DNA of 64,000 bases, from the NCBI RefSeq assembly GCF_963677315.1, contig NZ_OY781939.1, positions 2,418,001 to 2,482,000 of the forward strand. The letters are read 5' to 3'. This stretch comes from an uncultured Sphaerochaeta sp. (GTDB lineage: Bacteria > Spirochaetota > Spirochaetia > Sphaerochaetales > Sphaerochaetaceae). Of this stretch, positions 1 through 8,967 are shown in pieces (the stretch's first letter is position 1; every line of letters begins with the position of its first letter). A program made the position numbers and the translations under genes. The notes beneath the pieces were generated by a model that was not told the DNA's origin, ran no database searches, and worked only from the letters and a program-made list of their open reading frames with translations.

Positions 1-525
1 TTTATCCTTGAATACCTCAGGAAAGAATGGTGTTTGGAAACCAAGGGCAAAGTCAATATTGCTGTCCATGGATTTCTTGAAGGTGTAGCCAAGGCGAAGT
101 GTTGTCTTTGAGGGGAAATCCATGATTGAGCTCTCGAATGTAGAGACTGCGTATAGCTGGGCAGAAAAATCATTCGTTTCTGACACCCCGCTCACTTGGG
201 CAAGAATTCCTGCAGCAAAACTTGTGGACTCTCTATTTGCAAATCTCCATTTTCCGTTGAGCAGGAGATCGATGTCATTCCCGATATCAACAGCAAAACT
301 GGTTTCAACAGCGTCTGAAAATGACAAGAGAATTGAGGGTATGTGGATAACCCTGTCACTTGTGATGGTTGCTGAATACGCAGTGCTGACTGAGCTGTTT
401 GCCTTACTGGGAGCAACATCAGCACTTGGTACTACAATATAGCCCGAACTTCCGCCCAAGGTTGTACTGCCAAATATCGGCACAAGACACATCATAAGCA
501 GGGAGAGAAGCAGTGTTCTTTTCAT
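1..525 (-). CDS. Exported outer-membrane-type protein, 3' end cut by window edge
   Basis: The ATG lies at 523-525 on the minus strand behind an AGGAGG box at about 532-537, and the frame stays open for 175 codons to the window edge. The protein starts with a typical signal peptide (MKRTLLLSLLMMCLVPIFGS). It continues with a GGSSGYIVVPSADV stretch and alternating polar and hydrophobic residues, as expected of beta-strands of an outer-membrane barrel. The glycine-rich region with a P-S-A motif faintly recalls YjbH-type beta-barrels, but I cannot assign a family. It is transcribed away from the diguanylate cyclase gene that ends at 568. The C-terminal part lies outside the window. Confidence 0.75.
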   Translation of the reverse strand, partial: MKRTLLLSLLMMCLVPIFGSTTLGGSSGYIVVPSADVAPSKANSSVSTAYSATITSDRVIHIPSILLSFSDAVETSFAVDIGNDIDLLLNGKWRFANRESTSFAAGILAQVSGVSETNDFSAQLYAVSTFESSIMDFPSKTTLRLGYTFKKSMDSNIDFALGFQTPFFPEVFKDK

Positions 526-567
526 AGAAGCCTCCTAGGCACAGGGTGCCCCTAGTTTGATACTAGG

Positions 568-2241
568 TCAAGTAGCTGAAGAGGATTGTTTCATGGAATG
601 CTTGCATGCATACATGGCTTCATCAGCACGACCGACACACTGATGGAATCGGTCTTTTCTCTTGGGAATGTATCGGTCAAAACCTACTGCCACATGGTAG
701 TGGAGTTTGTTGCCAAAGGAGAAGTGTGAGAGTAGCCGTTCTGCCATCTTTTGCAGTTCCTCTTCTGAAACATCGCTGATCAGTGCGATGAACTCGTCAC
801 CACCATAGCGGAAAACCTTTGCACGGGAAGGAAGAATCTTTTGTACTCGATGTGCAAAGTCCCTCAAGATCATGTCTCCTTGGGTATGTCCTTGGGTGTC
901 ATTGATCTTCTTCAGGTCATTGATATCCATCATAAGAATCCCCAGTACATGTTTGTCCTTCGATGCCTGGATCCGGGAGACCTCCCTGTCATAAGCTGCC
1001 CGGTTCCCTACCTCGGTCAGTGCATCACTGTAGGCAAGGCTGAGCAGGAGTTGTTCTTTGCAAATTGATTTTGTCTTGATCCTCATCAAGGTGGCACTGC
1101 GCCAGAAAAGCACTACTGCTGAGGCCGCCATACCAAAATGGAGGATAACGGCACTATCGAGGGAGATGCCAAGCATGAGTAGGACTACCTCAGCAATGAT
1201 AGACGAAAGCAAAAACCCCATTGCAATCAGGAAGGACTTCAGGTCCTGGTTTCCTCTAAAATACTCGATTATCAAAAGCGTAAAGAGAGAGAGCAGGAAG
1301 AGTGCTAGGAACAACCCACAGGGGAGCAGCAGATCAGTGTACTGCATAATGCCGAAGAGTTGGAGTGCCCCTCCCAGGATGTAGAGGGAAGCAAAGAAAT
1401 GTGAGATATACAAGAATGGCGAAGCCCACTTGCCTACCGGGTAGGAGTGGATGATGTAATTGACCAGAAAGAGAGGAAGCAGAAAGAGTGCAGCAAAACT
1501 GAGATTCATCGGGAGAGCGGGGTTCCTGAAGAGTATGAATTTGCTGGGGGTCTGGCTGAATACCCATCCACCGAGAGCAAGCAGTACCAAGCCAAAGTAG
1601 AAAAAACTCTTTCTCTCTTCATCTGTCTGGATGGAGAGGGAAAAGAGAACCACCAACAGGCCGATCAAGAGAAGTGAGAACCCATAGAAGAGGGAAGGCC
1701 ACTCTCCTAGTTCGTGAAACAATAAATCGGTCTTGCTCCCAATGTAGACTGGCTTGAAATGACCAGCAAAAGAGTTGTTGGATGTGTAGCCGAATGTAAT
1801 GCTCAAATCGCCTCCAAGGTATGAATCCTTGAGGCGGATGAAATGGGTGTAGGTTCCTCCAAAAACAGGGATTGCCCATCCTTTGTCAGGCCCCTCAAAA
1901 CGATAGATTGTTTCATCGTTCACCTGTACCAAGACACTTGTCATACTGGAGTTGAATGCAATGGTTCTTTGTTCAGCCGGCAGTTGTGAGGGAATGGTGT
2001 GATGAAGCGAAATCACCTTGTTTTTAACAGGCTTCTGCAGTGAGTAGGGAAGCGAGACATCTTCAGCAAATGTCTGTCCGTCGATATTGATGGTCCACAG
2101 TTCATCCCATGCTGTCACTTTACCACCGGAGAGCGGTTCAGTCTGGAGGAACGAATCATAGTAGAGAGCCATAACAAATACAATCAGGACCAAGGCAAGC
2201 ACAATTCTCTGAATATGGTTTTCGCGTGAGAAAGCAGCCAT
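568..2241 (-). CDS. Membrane diguanylate cyclase with 7TMR-DISM-like sensor
   Basis: This 557-residue protein probably makes cyclic di-GMP from two GTP. It has one N-terminal membrane helix (about 11-30), an extracytoplasmic beta-rich region of about 150 residues resembling the 7TMR-DISM sensory domain, then seven or so hydrophobic helices (about 185-395). The C-terminal GGDEF domain carries an intact RYGGDEF active-site loop at about 478-484. The RxxD inhibitory site is absent just ahead of the loop, so product inhibition is probably weak. The start is supported by AGAAGAGGAATCCGA ahead of ATG. The ligand of the sensor part is unknown. It stands as a single gene, 24 bases downstream of the NYN-domain gene. 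Confidence 0.9.
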   Translation of the reverse strand: MAAFSRENHIQRIVLALVLIVFVMALYYDSFLQTEPLSGGKVTAWDELWTINIDGQTFAEDVSLPYSLQKPVKNKVISLHHTIPSQLPAEQRTIAFNSSMTSVLVQVNDETIYRFEGPDKGWAIPVFGGTYTHFIRLKDSYLGGDLSITFGYTSNNSFAGHFKPVYIGSKTDLLFHELGEWPSLFYGFSLLLIGLLVVLFSLSIQTDEERKSFFYFGLVLLALGGWVFSQTPSKFILFRNPALPMNLSFAALFLLPLFLVNYIIHSYPVGKWASPFLYISHFFASLYILGGALQLFGIMQYTDLLLPCGLFLALFLLSLFTLLIIEYFRGNQDLKSFLIAMGFLLSSIIAEVVLLMLGISLDSAVILHFGMAASAVVLFWRSATLMRIKTKSICKEQLLLSLAYSDALTEVGNRAAYDREVSRIQASKDKHVLGILMMDINDLKKINDTQGHTQGDMILRDFAHRVQKILPSRAKVFRYGGDEFIALISDVSEEELQKMAERLLSHFSFGNKLHYHVAVGFDRYIPKRKDRFHQCVGRADEAMYACKHSMKQSSSAT

Positions 2242-2265
2242 TCGGATTCCTCTTCTTATTGGTTT

Positions 2266-3057
2266 CTAGTTCGAGATTCTCCGAATTTCCGGATGTCCCT
2301 TTTCGTTGAGTTTTCGTTCGATATACTTCTCTTTCTCAAGTTTGGAGAGCAGGTTGCCAAGACTGTGGTAGCTACTTCGTTCAATCATTCGACTCTTGTC
2401 CATCTGATGGAACTTAACCCCTACATAGCTCACCAATTGCCAGCTGTCTGGATCGAAGGAGTCAACCACCCGTCTCATGAGTGTTTCCACTTGCTTGTCC
2501 ATCTTCTTGGTATGGATGATCTCAGCTGGTTTATCCGCTTTTTTTGCCTTTGGTGGACCGCTCTCCTTCGGCTCTTCTGCCTTGGGTTTATTCAAGAATG
2601 ATTCAATGATCAGGATTTCATCACAACAGTTGTTGAAGATGGGTTTATCGCTCACCATCTCCTTGGTAACCAGGTATACTTCCTTGCCATATTTGCGTAG
2701 TGCTTCCATGATGACCGTGAAATCGCTGTCGCTGGTGATGAAAACATAGCGGTCAATCACAGGGGTATTTATGATGATGGTTTCCAATGCTTCAAGGCTG
2801 ATGATCAAGTCTGCACGATTCTTGTAGTTTGTGGTGATGGAAGGAGTGTCCCTGATGGTGAAGTTGTATTCAGCCAACTGTTTTTCCATTTTCTTTATGG
2901 AAGCAGAATTTCCACAAGCCATTTTGATGACAAATATATTCTCTTCTTCGGGCGAGTCATTGTGTTTCAGTGTCAGCTCTTCGAAGAGCGCCTTGAGATC
3001 CAGAGCCGAAGGGATATTCTCCAAGTCAATGTAAATAGCATTGTTTTTTCTTCGCAT
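2266..3057 (-). CDS. NYN-domain RNA-binding/nuclease-like protein with OST-HTH
   Basis: The first about 150 residues form a NYN (LabA/DUF88, PIN-like) domain. It opens with AIYIDLENIP and carries the later acidic motifs RADLIISLEA and ITSDSDF, which are the expected metal-binding aspartates of this nuclease fold. After a charged, lysine-rich linker (about 160-190), the C-terminal about 75 residues resemble an OST-HTH/LOTUS RNA-binding domain. This combination is known in bacteria and suggests action on RNA; the substrate is unknown. A GTG 18 bases upstream at 3075 is possible, but ATG at 3057 sits behind GGAGGG and matches where the family domain begins, so I use it. Confidence 0.85.
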   Translation of the reverse strand: MRRKNNAIYIDLENIPSALDLKALFEELTLKHNDSPEEENIFVIKMACGNSASIKKMEKQLAEYNFTIRDTPSITTNYKNRADLIISLEALETIIINTPVIDRYVFITSDSDFTVIMEALRKYGKEVYLVTKEMVSDKPIFNNCCDEILIIESFLNKPKAEEPKESGPPKAKKADKPAEIIHTKKMDKQVETLMRRVVDSFDPDSWQLVSYVGVKFHQMDKSRMIERSSYHSLGNLLSKLEKEKYIERKLNEKGHPEIRRISN

Positions 3058-3105
3058 AGACCCTCCATTTGTCACTATACAATACCTTGGAGGTACAAGA
3101 AAGTA

Positions 3106-4449
3106 TTAAAAAGGGTCTTCTGTAGAGAACTCCATCCACACTCCGGTTATCGGATGATGGAAGGAGAGTGTCTTTGCATGAAGATAGAGGCGGTCCCTCA
3201 TCCCGCTTCCATACAGGCGGTCACCTTTGATCGGGTGCCCAAGTCCCTTCTCATGTGCACTATGCACCCTAAGCTGGTGGGTTCGTCCTGTCAGGGGAAA
3301 GAAGAGCATTCGGGTAACCAGTGTTCCGTCGCTTCTTCTCTCTACTCGGACTCTCTGGAAGCATGTGATCCCCCATTTGCCCTGCTGCTGATCATATATC
3401 TGGAGAGGGCGATGATCGACATCAAGACGGAAGGGAAGGCTGACCTCTCCCTTCTCTTGTGTGATGACCCCCTCCAGAAGAGCCACATAGCTCTTGCTTA
3501 CCTGTTTCTCGCTGAACTGCTTATTCATCCTTTTATGTGTTTCCTTGTCCTTTGCGAGGATGAGCAACCCGGATGTATCCATATCCAGTCTATGGACAGC
3601 ACACTGCAAGGGGAGGTTTGGCATCAGTTTTCTGAGGCGGGTTTCCACACTATCACATTTCTCTGGCCCTTTCCCTGGAACTGAAAGCAGTCCTGCATCC
3701 TTGTTCACAACGATGATATGCGAATCTTGGTACACGATATCCAAGGTAAGCATGGCATGGAGGATTGGTTTGCATTTCTCATCACAAGGGCCATAAAACC
3801 TGAGATGGCTTCTCCCACTGTCTTTGGTAGGAGCTCCGAAAAAGAATTCTGCCATGCTGATGGGATGCAATTGGTGGGTAAACGCAAACTGGAGGAGCTT
3901 GATGGCACAGCAATCCCCACTCCCTGTAGGGGCTTTCCCTCCTGGGAAGATGGATTCCAGACGAACTCGCCTTCCATCAAGTGTGGCTATGCTGTAGAGC
4001 TCCTGATAATGGGAGAGAGCCTTGCGGGAAAGTTCGGATCGTTCATGGAGAAGTAATCGACGCTCCTGTTCATTGTCAGCTGCCTTAGCAAGCCTACCTA
4101 TCTCCTTGATCGGGGCATCAAACAGGCGAAGGTATTCGTGGTATGACTCCTCATCAATCAGGTGGTCAACCCAACCAGGAAGGTTCAGATGTCCCATGCA
4201 ACTACCTGAGAATGCTTTCAGCAGGACCTCATTTCCGCTCTGGTCACGTGCAACCAATACGCCGAACATGGCCCCCCCTCCTGGCAGGAAGAACCCATCG
4301 ATGGGTACCTTCCCCTCTCCTTCAAAATCTACTACTCCGTTTTTAAGCAGAAGTTGCTTGAGGTGCAGGGCATGGGTGTATGCTGGGTATTCTGGCAGTG
4401 GTGGGTTCATGGCTTCTTTGATGTTACGAAAGTACTGCTTTAGATGCAA
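3106..4449 (-). CDS. RluA-family RNA pseudouridine synthase with long N-terminal extension
   Basis: The C-terminal half (about 235-445) is a RluA-type pseudouridine synthase. It holds the HRLDMDTSG motif at about 286-294, with the catalytic aspartate at about 289, and RTHQLRVH near the C-terminus. It isomerises uridine in rRNA or tRNA; which site cannot be told. The N-terminal about 230 residues are not an S4 domain and include FYGPCDEKCKPIL, a cysteine-containing stretch seen in the longer RluA homologues of some bacteria. The listed start is TTG with a weak AGGG upstream. ATG at residue 14 (MNPPLPE), position 4410, is an equally likely start. Confidence 0.85.
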   Translation of the reverse strand: MHLKQYFRNIKEAMNPPLPEYPAYTHALHLKQLLLKNGVVDFEGEGKVPIDGFFLPGGGAMFGVLVARDQSGNEVLLKAFSGSCMGHLNLPGWVDHLIDEESYHEYLRLFDAPIKEIGRLAKAADNEQERRLLLHERSELSRKALSHYQELYSIATLDGRRVRLESIFPGGKAPTGSGDCCAIKLLQFAFTHQLHPISMAEFFFGAPTKDSGRSHLRFYGPCDEKCKPILHAMLTLDIVYQDSHIIVVNKDAGLLSVPGKGPEKCDSVETRLRKLMPNLPLQCAVHRLDMDTSGLLILAKDKETHKRMNKQFSEKQVSKSYVALLEGVITQEKGEVSLPFRLDVDHRPLQIYDQQQGKWGITCFQRVRVERRSDGTLVTRMLFFPLTGRTHQLRVHSAHEKGLGHPIKGDRLYGSGMRDRLYLHAKTLSFHHPITGVWMEFSTEDPF

Positions 4450-4505
4450 GGTCTACCCTAGGCAAATAGCATGTGCTATGGCATCATGGATGAAAGAGAG
4501 GGCCT

Positions 4506-5603
4506 ATGAACGCGACACTTGAGTTGGATGTACTATCTGTGGTGCTTCTGATTTTTGCCATAGCTCTGGCTTCCCGCAGTTTGCAGAGCAAGCCAAATAA
4601 TCGTTGGTATATTCTCTCCGCTGTTACCCTGCTTATCGTCATAGGGACTGAGTTGTTCGCCTACCAGGTTGATGATATCGGTGTTTCCTCCCAGATTGCT
4701 CCCCACCGTATCACCAATGTACTGGGTTTTGGGCTGTCACCTATCGTCTGCTATTTTCTGTTCAGGTACATCTCTCACACAAAGTACCAACAGAGAAGCA
4801 AATGGTTGTTTCTTCCCTTTTCCATCAATGGACTGTTGAGTGTTCTCAGTTATTTCAATGGTTGGTACTTCTCTGTGGATGCCATGAATGTGTATCGCAG
4901 GGGTCCTATTTTCCCGTTGGCAACACTCAATATGCTATTCTACTATGGACTGTGTATTGTTTATCTGGTCAAGACGCTGCGCGCATACGAGGCTTCAGAC
5001 CGACCACTTTTGCTTTTTATCCTGGCAACCCCGATTATAGGTGCTGCCATCCAGATTGTTTTCCCCCCTATCCTGACACTCTGGCCCGGTATCGCACTCT
5101 CCCTGTTGTTATTTTATCTCTTCTCACAAGAGCAGTATTATTCGTTTGATGTACTTACCGGTCTGAGGAATCGATCAACGTTTATGCGGGATCTCTCGGA
5201 TTTGCAGCGAATATGCAAGGGACCGGCAACCATTGTGGTGTGTGATGTCAATGAACTGAAAAAGGCCAATGATACGTATGGTCATGCCAGTGGGGATGAC
5301 CTATTGATGCATGCAGGTGGGTTGTTGGAACGTTGCTTTCGTGGTGTGGGGAAGGCGTATCGTATAGGTGGTGATGAGTTTGCTGTGATCACCACCAAGG
5401 AGGAACCACTGGAGGTTGAACGATCACTGTCCTTGCTTGCGAGCCAAATCAAGCTGTACAACAAAACTGGGCCCGTGCCGCTCTCTCTGGCAATTGGATG
5501 GTCTTGGTGTGAATCCTGTGGTGGAAATCTATTCAATACCTATGTAGCAGCAGACAACAATATGTATGATACCAAGGGAAAGATGAAACAAGGACGGAGG
5601 TAA
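4506..5603 (+). CDS. Membrane-bound diguanylate cyclase (GGDEF)
   Basis: The 365-residue protein has about seven hydrophobic helices in the first about 210 residues and a C-terminal GGDEF domain with RIGGDEF at about 286-292. Other expected features are present: an FDVLTGLRNR start and CDVNELKKANDTYGH around the metal-binding aspartate. The arginine of the RxxD inhibitory site is present but its aspartate is replaced by glycine, so feedback inhibition is doubtful. ATG 4506 follows GAGAGGGCCT. It is divergent from the pseudouridine synthase gene and is followed 4 bases later by the creatininase-family gene, so the two are probably cotranscribed. Confidence 0.9.
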   Translation: MNATLELDVLSVVLLIFAIALASRSLQSKPNNRWYILSAVTLLIVIGTELFAYQVDDIGVSSQIAPHRITNVLGFGLSPIVCYFLFRYISHTKYQQRSKWLFLPFSINGLLSVLSYFNGWYFSVDAMNVYRRGPIFPLATLNMLFYYGLCIVYLVKTLRAYEASDRPLLLFILATPIIGAAIQIVFPPILTLWPGIALSLLLFYLFSQEQYYSFDVLTGLRNRSTFMRDLSDLQRICKGPATIVVCDVNELKKANDTYGHASGDDLLMHAGGLLERCFRGVGKAYRIGGDEFAVITTKEEPLEVERSLSLLASQIKLYNKTGPVPLSLAIGWSWCESCGGNLFNTYVAADNNMYDTKGKMKQGRR

Positions 5604-5607
5604 CCTG

Positions 5608-6324
5608 ATGGACCCGCATGTACAGTATGCCTATCTCAGCGTTCCTCAATTTGAACAGAGACTGGCAGAGCATCCCGTGGGATACATTCCTCTGGGAACC
5701 ATTGAGTGGCATGGTCTGCAAAATGTCTTGGGCGCGGATGCCCTCCAGGCAGAAGGTTTGTTTATCAGGGCAGCCAGGCGTTTTGGAGGTATTGTGTTCC
5801 CGCCGTTTTATCTTGGTCCTGATAGAATTACCGATGCAGGGGATGGAAAGAACCTGATTGGGATGGACTCAAGTGAGGCTACAAAACCCCACCAGAAGCT
5901 TCCTGGTAGTTGTTACTGGGTTTCCAAGGGACTGTTTCTCCAGATGCTTGAAGCACTGATTGCACAAGCCAAAAGGGCAGGCTTTATCTGCCTGATCGCT
6001 GATGGGCATGGTCCCTCCAGGAAGGCTTGGGCAGAGTTGGCCAGCCAGTGGGAAAAGCAGTATGACATTATTCTGCTCTCTTCCCTCAATGATTTCCCAC
6101 CAGAAACGTATCTGGCTTTGGGCGATCATGCTGGGCGCTGTGAAACCTCTACAATGATGGCGCTTCACCCTGAGTTGGTGGATCTTTCAACTCTGGAGCA
6201 GGATACCTGGCCGCTTGGAGTGAAAGGGGAGGACCCAAGGCTCTCTAGTGCAGCCTACGGAGAGTACATCCTAGAGACAACGGTGAATGCGATTGGACAA
6301 AAGCTCCAGGAATTGGGTTTGTGA
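5608..6324 (+). CDS. Creatininase-family amidohydrolase
   Basis: This 238-residue protein matches the creatininase (creatinine amidohydrolase / MftE) family. It has a GTIEWHG motif near residue 33, where Glu and His bind the metal. ADGHGPSR is in the place of the usual NGHGGN, and GDHAGRCETSTMM is in the place of HAGE..TS. The family hydrolyses cyclic or linear amides; the substrate here cannot be read from sequence. The asparagine-glycine pair usual in NGHGGN is altered, which may change specificity. The start follows GGAGGTAACCTG and lies 4 bases after the diguanylate cyclase stop. Confidence 0.85.
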   Translation: MDPHVQYAYLSVPQFEQRLAEHPVGYIPLGTIEWHGLQNVLGADALQAEGLFIRAARRFGGIVFPPFYLGPDRITDAGDGKNLIGMDSSEATKPHQKLPGSCYWVSKGLFLQMLEALIAQAKRAGFICLIADGHGPSRKAWAELASQWEKQYDIILLSSLNDFPPETYLALGDHAGRCETSTMMALHPELVDLSTLEQDTWPLGVKGEDPRLSSAAYGEYILETTVNAIGQKLQELGL

Positions 6325-6424
6325 TTCCGTTTTTGTAAGGGACTCTTTCTGTTTTGTAATGGTATGGACAACACATCTCTGCAATCCCCTAACTAGGAGG
6401 AATTGCTATAAGGTTGTCATAGCT

Positions 6425-6465
6425 GATAAGCATACCACTCACTTTCTGTCTGTGGTATGCTTATC
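6425..6465 (+). promoter_or_regulatory. Perfect 14-bp stem-loop covering the start of the DUF523 gene
   Basis: GATAAGCATACCAC at 6425-6438 is exactly complementary to 6452-6465, with a 13-base loop. The right arm contains the ATG at 6457. No T-run follows, so it is not a standard terminator. An orphan AGGAGG lies about 30 bases upstream. A structure of this kind could hide the start region or block ribosome entry. Confidence 0.5.
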
Positions 6466-6909
6466 TCCATGGAAAAACCACCACTTGTTGTCAGTGCATG
6501 CCTGCTTGGCAGGCAATGTAGGTATGATGGATCCTCAGTTCCCTTTCCCCAGGCAGCAATGCTGGAAGAACGCTATACCCTCATTCCGGTTTGTCCGGAA
6601 GTCTTAGGTGGATTGCAAATCCCTCGTTCCCCATCCGAGTTGGTAGAGGGCAGGGTGATGAGCCGAGAGGGAGATGACTGTACTGAGGCCTTTTTACGAG
6701 GAGCTCAGCGAGCCTTGGAAATTGCTGAGGAGAGTGGGTGTAAGCGTGCACTCCTGATGGACCGAAGCCCCTCCTGTGGATACGGGGTGGTCTATGATGG
6801 ATCCTTCCGTGGCATACTTATTCCCGGCAAAGGCATCTTCGCTTCGCTCTTGGAGTCAAAAGGGTTTATCATCAACAGCTCATCTCACCTTGGGGACTTG
6901 TTAGGCTGA
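6457..6909 (+). CDS. DUF523 family protein
   Basis: The 150-residue protein begins VSACLLGRQCRYDGSS and contains VCPEVLGGLQIPRSP and LLMDRSPSCGYG, the signature stretches of the DUF523 family. These include the two N-terminal and the later conserved cysteines. Its biochemical role is not established; the cysteines suggest metal or redox chemistry. Two ATGs, 6457 and 6469, are possible, and 6469 matches the usual family N-terminus better. Neither has a good ribosome binding site, and both lie in or next to a strong stem-loop. It converges with the aldolase-like gene, overlapping its 3' end by 9 bases. Confidence 0.8.
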   Translation: MLISMEKPPLVVSACLLGRQCRYDGSSVPFPQAAMLEERYTLIPVCPEVLGGLQIPRSPSELVEGRVMSREGDDCTEAFLRGAQRALEIAEESGCKRALLMDRSPSCGYGVVYDGSFRGILIPGKGIFASLLESKGFIINSSSHLGDLLG

Positions 6910-7506
6910 GGGAAGCGCAAATTTCTTCGCGCGTTTAAGCGCAGCGGTGGTTGCTTCCCAGTCCGTCTCCTTGAGCATCCAACTCCCTGTCATGGCAAGT
7001 ACGTGTGGATTTTCAAGGTAGGTGGCTGTCATCTCTTCATTGATATGCCCCGCTACGATGAATGTAAGACCTTCCTGTTCTCCCAGGGTGTTGATGAACG
7101 GTAGTCCACCAAGCTCCTCCACAGGATAACAACCCAATGTCTTGAGATTCCACGCCTTTGCTACCGATGCCTGGGTGGTGACCGCATAGATAGGTTTCCC
7201 CTCTTGTTGGCAAAACTCCACCATCTGCTCATTGAAAAGAGGGGAGAATATGAAGGCAGCTCCTGCTTCTACTGCTGCTTTTGCCTCTTCTAACGTCTGG
7301 ACATTGCCCGCTCCGATGAGAAGGTCCTTTTCCTGGGCCAATCGGCGCAGCAAGGCAAGCCCCCCATTCATCTGCTGGGAGATGTTTGCCGTGCGTAGGC
7401 CGCTTGCACGCAGTGCCTTGACCAATGCTTCCCCCTGGTCCTCTCTGCCCTGTTTGACCATCGGGATGCACCGAATTTGTGCCAGTTGTTTGGTAATGGT
7501 ATCCAT
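6901..7506 (-). CDS. KDPG/KHG aldolase-like protein lacking the usual catalytic residues
   Basis: About 201 residues with the TIM-barrel plan of KDPG/KHG aldolase (Eda): IRCIPMVKQG, then GAGNVQTLEEAKAAVEAGA, FIFSPLFNE and CYPVEELGG in the right order. By eye alignment with E. coli Eda, the Schiff-base lysine in FKFFPAE is replaced (LGCYPVE). The glutamate of LEVTLRT is also replaced (TANISQQ). It may therefore not be an active class I aldolase; it could bind a sugar acid or catalyse something else. ATG 7506 follows GGAGGAAACCGGC. It lies 28 bases after the MATE exporter gene on the same strand, so the two are probably one operon. Confidence 0.75.
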   Translation of the reverse strand: MDTITKQLAQIRCIPMVKQGREDQGEALVKALRASGLRTANISQQMNGGLALLRRLAQEKDLLIGAGNVQTLEEAKAAVEAGAAFIFSPLFNEQMVEFCQQEGKPIYAVTTQASVAKAWNLKTLGCYPVEELGGLPFINTLGEQEGLTFIVAGHINEEMTATYLENPHVLAMTGSWMLKETDWEATTAALKRAKKFALPSA

Positions 7507-7534
7507 GCCGGTTTCCTCCTTATCAAATGTAAGT

Positions 7535-8875
7535 CTAATCTGTTTGATGCATCCAGTCGACCCTAAAGTAATAGATGACAAAGATAATGGAACTGAGTGT
7601 CCAGGTAACAGGATATGCCCAGAAGATGACCCGGATATCCATGAAGAGCCAGAGCCCGGTTGAAATGAAGATGATTCTGAAGATACACCAGATGGCAAGC
7701 ATTACTGCCATAGGGACGATTGCCTTTCCTGCCCCACGGTAGATACCGCTCATTGCATGACTGAGTGCAAGAGCCCAGAGGAAGAGGCTGGATATGTTGG
7801 CTTTCGAGACCCCCATTGCTATAACTTCAGGGTCTTGGCTGAATAATCTCAACAAGGGCTCTGCGCCAAGGAGCATACCAAGTCCTATGGTCTCTGCGAG
7901 GATCATGGCAAACAACACCCCAAAGCGTGCACCCCTTTTCACCCGATCATACTCCCTTGCTCCCAGATTCTGTCCTGTAAAGGTGGTAAGGGCCAAGGCA
8001 AAGGCCGTTATAGGGATAAAGGCAAAGCCTTGGATACGCATGAAGGCTCCATTACCCGCCATGGCTGAGGCTCCAAAGAGGTTGATTGAGGATTGGAGAA
8101 TGACATTTGCAAAGCTGGTTACCGAATTCTGGATGCCGGAAGGAATGCCAAAAGTAAGGATCTGCTTGAGATATCCTTTGTGAATCGTGATGGAAGGAAT
8201 GTGCACTCGCACAATGGAGGGGGTAGTGAGCAATAAACGGAAGCTGAGAGTAGCACTCACTCCTTGTGCAATGATGGTAGCATAGGCGGTCCCCTCAATG
8301 CCCATATCCAGCACGCCGACGAAAATCAGGTCGAGGGCGATGTTCAGGATTGCAGCAACGATAAGAAAATAGAGTGGATGCCTGCTGTCTCCCACTGCTT
8401 GAAGAATTCCGCTTGCAGTGTTGTAGAAGATCAGGGTGGAGATACCCAAGAAGAAAATCCGGAGATAGGTTTGTGCGTCAGTGAATACGCTCTGGGGAGT
8501 TCTCATCCAATGAAGGACCACCGGTGCAAAGAAGTAGCCCAGGACGGTCAACAGTGCACTGGTGAGCAAACTGAGGGCAATGGTGGTATGGACAGCCTTC
8601 CTGACTCCTTCATGGTCTCCTTTTCCGAATGCTGTGGAGATTACCACGCCCGCTCCTACAAAAATACCCTGGAAGAGTCCTACCAAGAGCATGATAAGGC
8701 TGGTGATTGAGGTAATGGCAGCCAAAGCCTCCTTGCCGACAAGGTTCCCCACCACCAAGGTATCAGTTGTGTGATACAGCTGTTGAAACAAGTTCCCGAG
8801 GAAAATTGGGATTGCAAAGGCAATAAGGTTTTTTTGGATCGAACCGCTTGTCATAAGCTTCGTATGCGTTGCCAT
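7535..8875 (-). CDS. MATE-family multidrug/metabolite exporter
   Basis: The 446-residue protein has about 12 hydrophobic helices. Its family features are IPIFLGNLFQQLYHTTDTLVVGNLVG at the N-terminus (helix 1-2) and PLYFLIVAAILNIALDLIFV in the middle, typical of the DinF/NorM-like MATE group. It exports organic cations or metabolites using an ion gradient in the inner membrane. The reading frame is open to a TTG at 8914. ATG 8875 (MATHTKLM) or ATG 8854 (MTSGSIQ) fit the family better, and I chose 8875. It is followed closely by the aldolase-like gene. Confidence 0.88.
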   Translation of the reverse strand: MATHTKLMTSGSIQKNLIAFAIPIFLGNLFQQLYHTTDTLVVGNLVGKEALAAITSITSLIMLLVGLFQGIFVGAGVVISTAFGKGDHEGVRKAVHTTIALSLLTSALLTVLGYFFAPVVLHWMRTPQSVFTDAQTYLRIFFLGISTLIFYNTASGILQAVGDSRHPLYFLIVAAILNIALDLIFVGVLDMGIEGTAYATIIAQGVSATLSFRLLLTTPSIVRVHIPSITIHKGYLKQILTFGIPSGIQNSVTSFANVILQSSINLFGASAMAGNGAFMRIQGFAFIPITAFALALTTFTGQNLGAREYDRVKRGARFGVLFAMILAETIGLGMLLGAEPLLRLFSQDPEVIAMGVSKANISSLFLWALALSHAMSGIYRGAGKAIVPMAVMLAIWCIFRIIFISTGLWLFMDIRVIFWAYPVTWTLSSIIFVIYYFRVDWMHQTD

Positions 8876-8967
8876 ATGGCCTAGTACTCTAGTCCATCCC
8901 TGTAGTTCTTGCAAGCAGAATTACCGTTCATCTTGCCTTGTGAACAGTGCTATTCTAGGATGTGCAT

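Noticed and set aside
2962..3684. 240-codon plus-strand frame opposite the RluA-type gene
   Set aside because: Composition is not protein-like and it lies across two clear minus-strand genes with family motifs.
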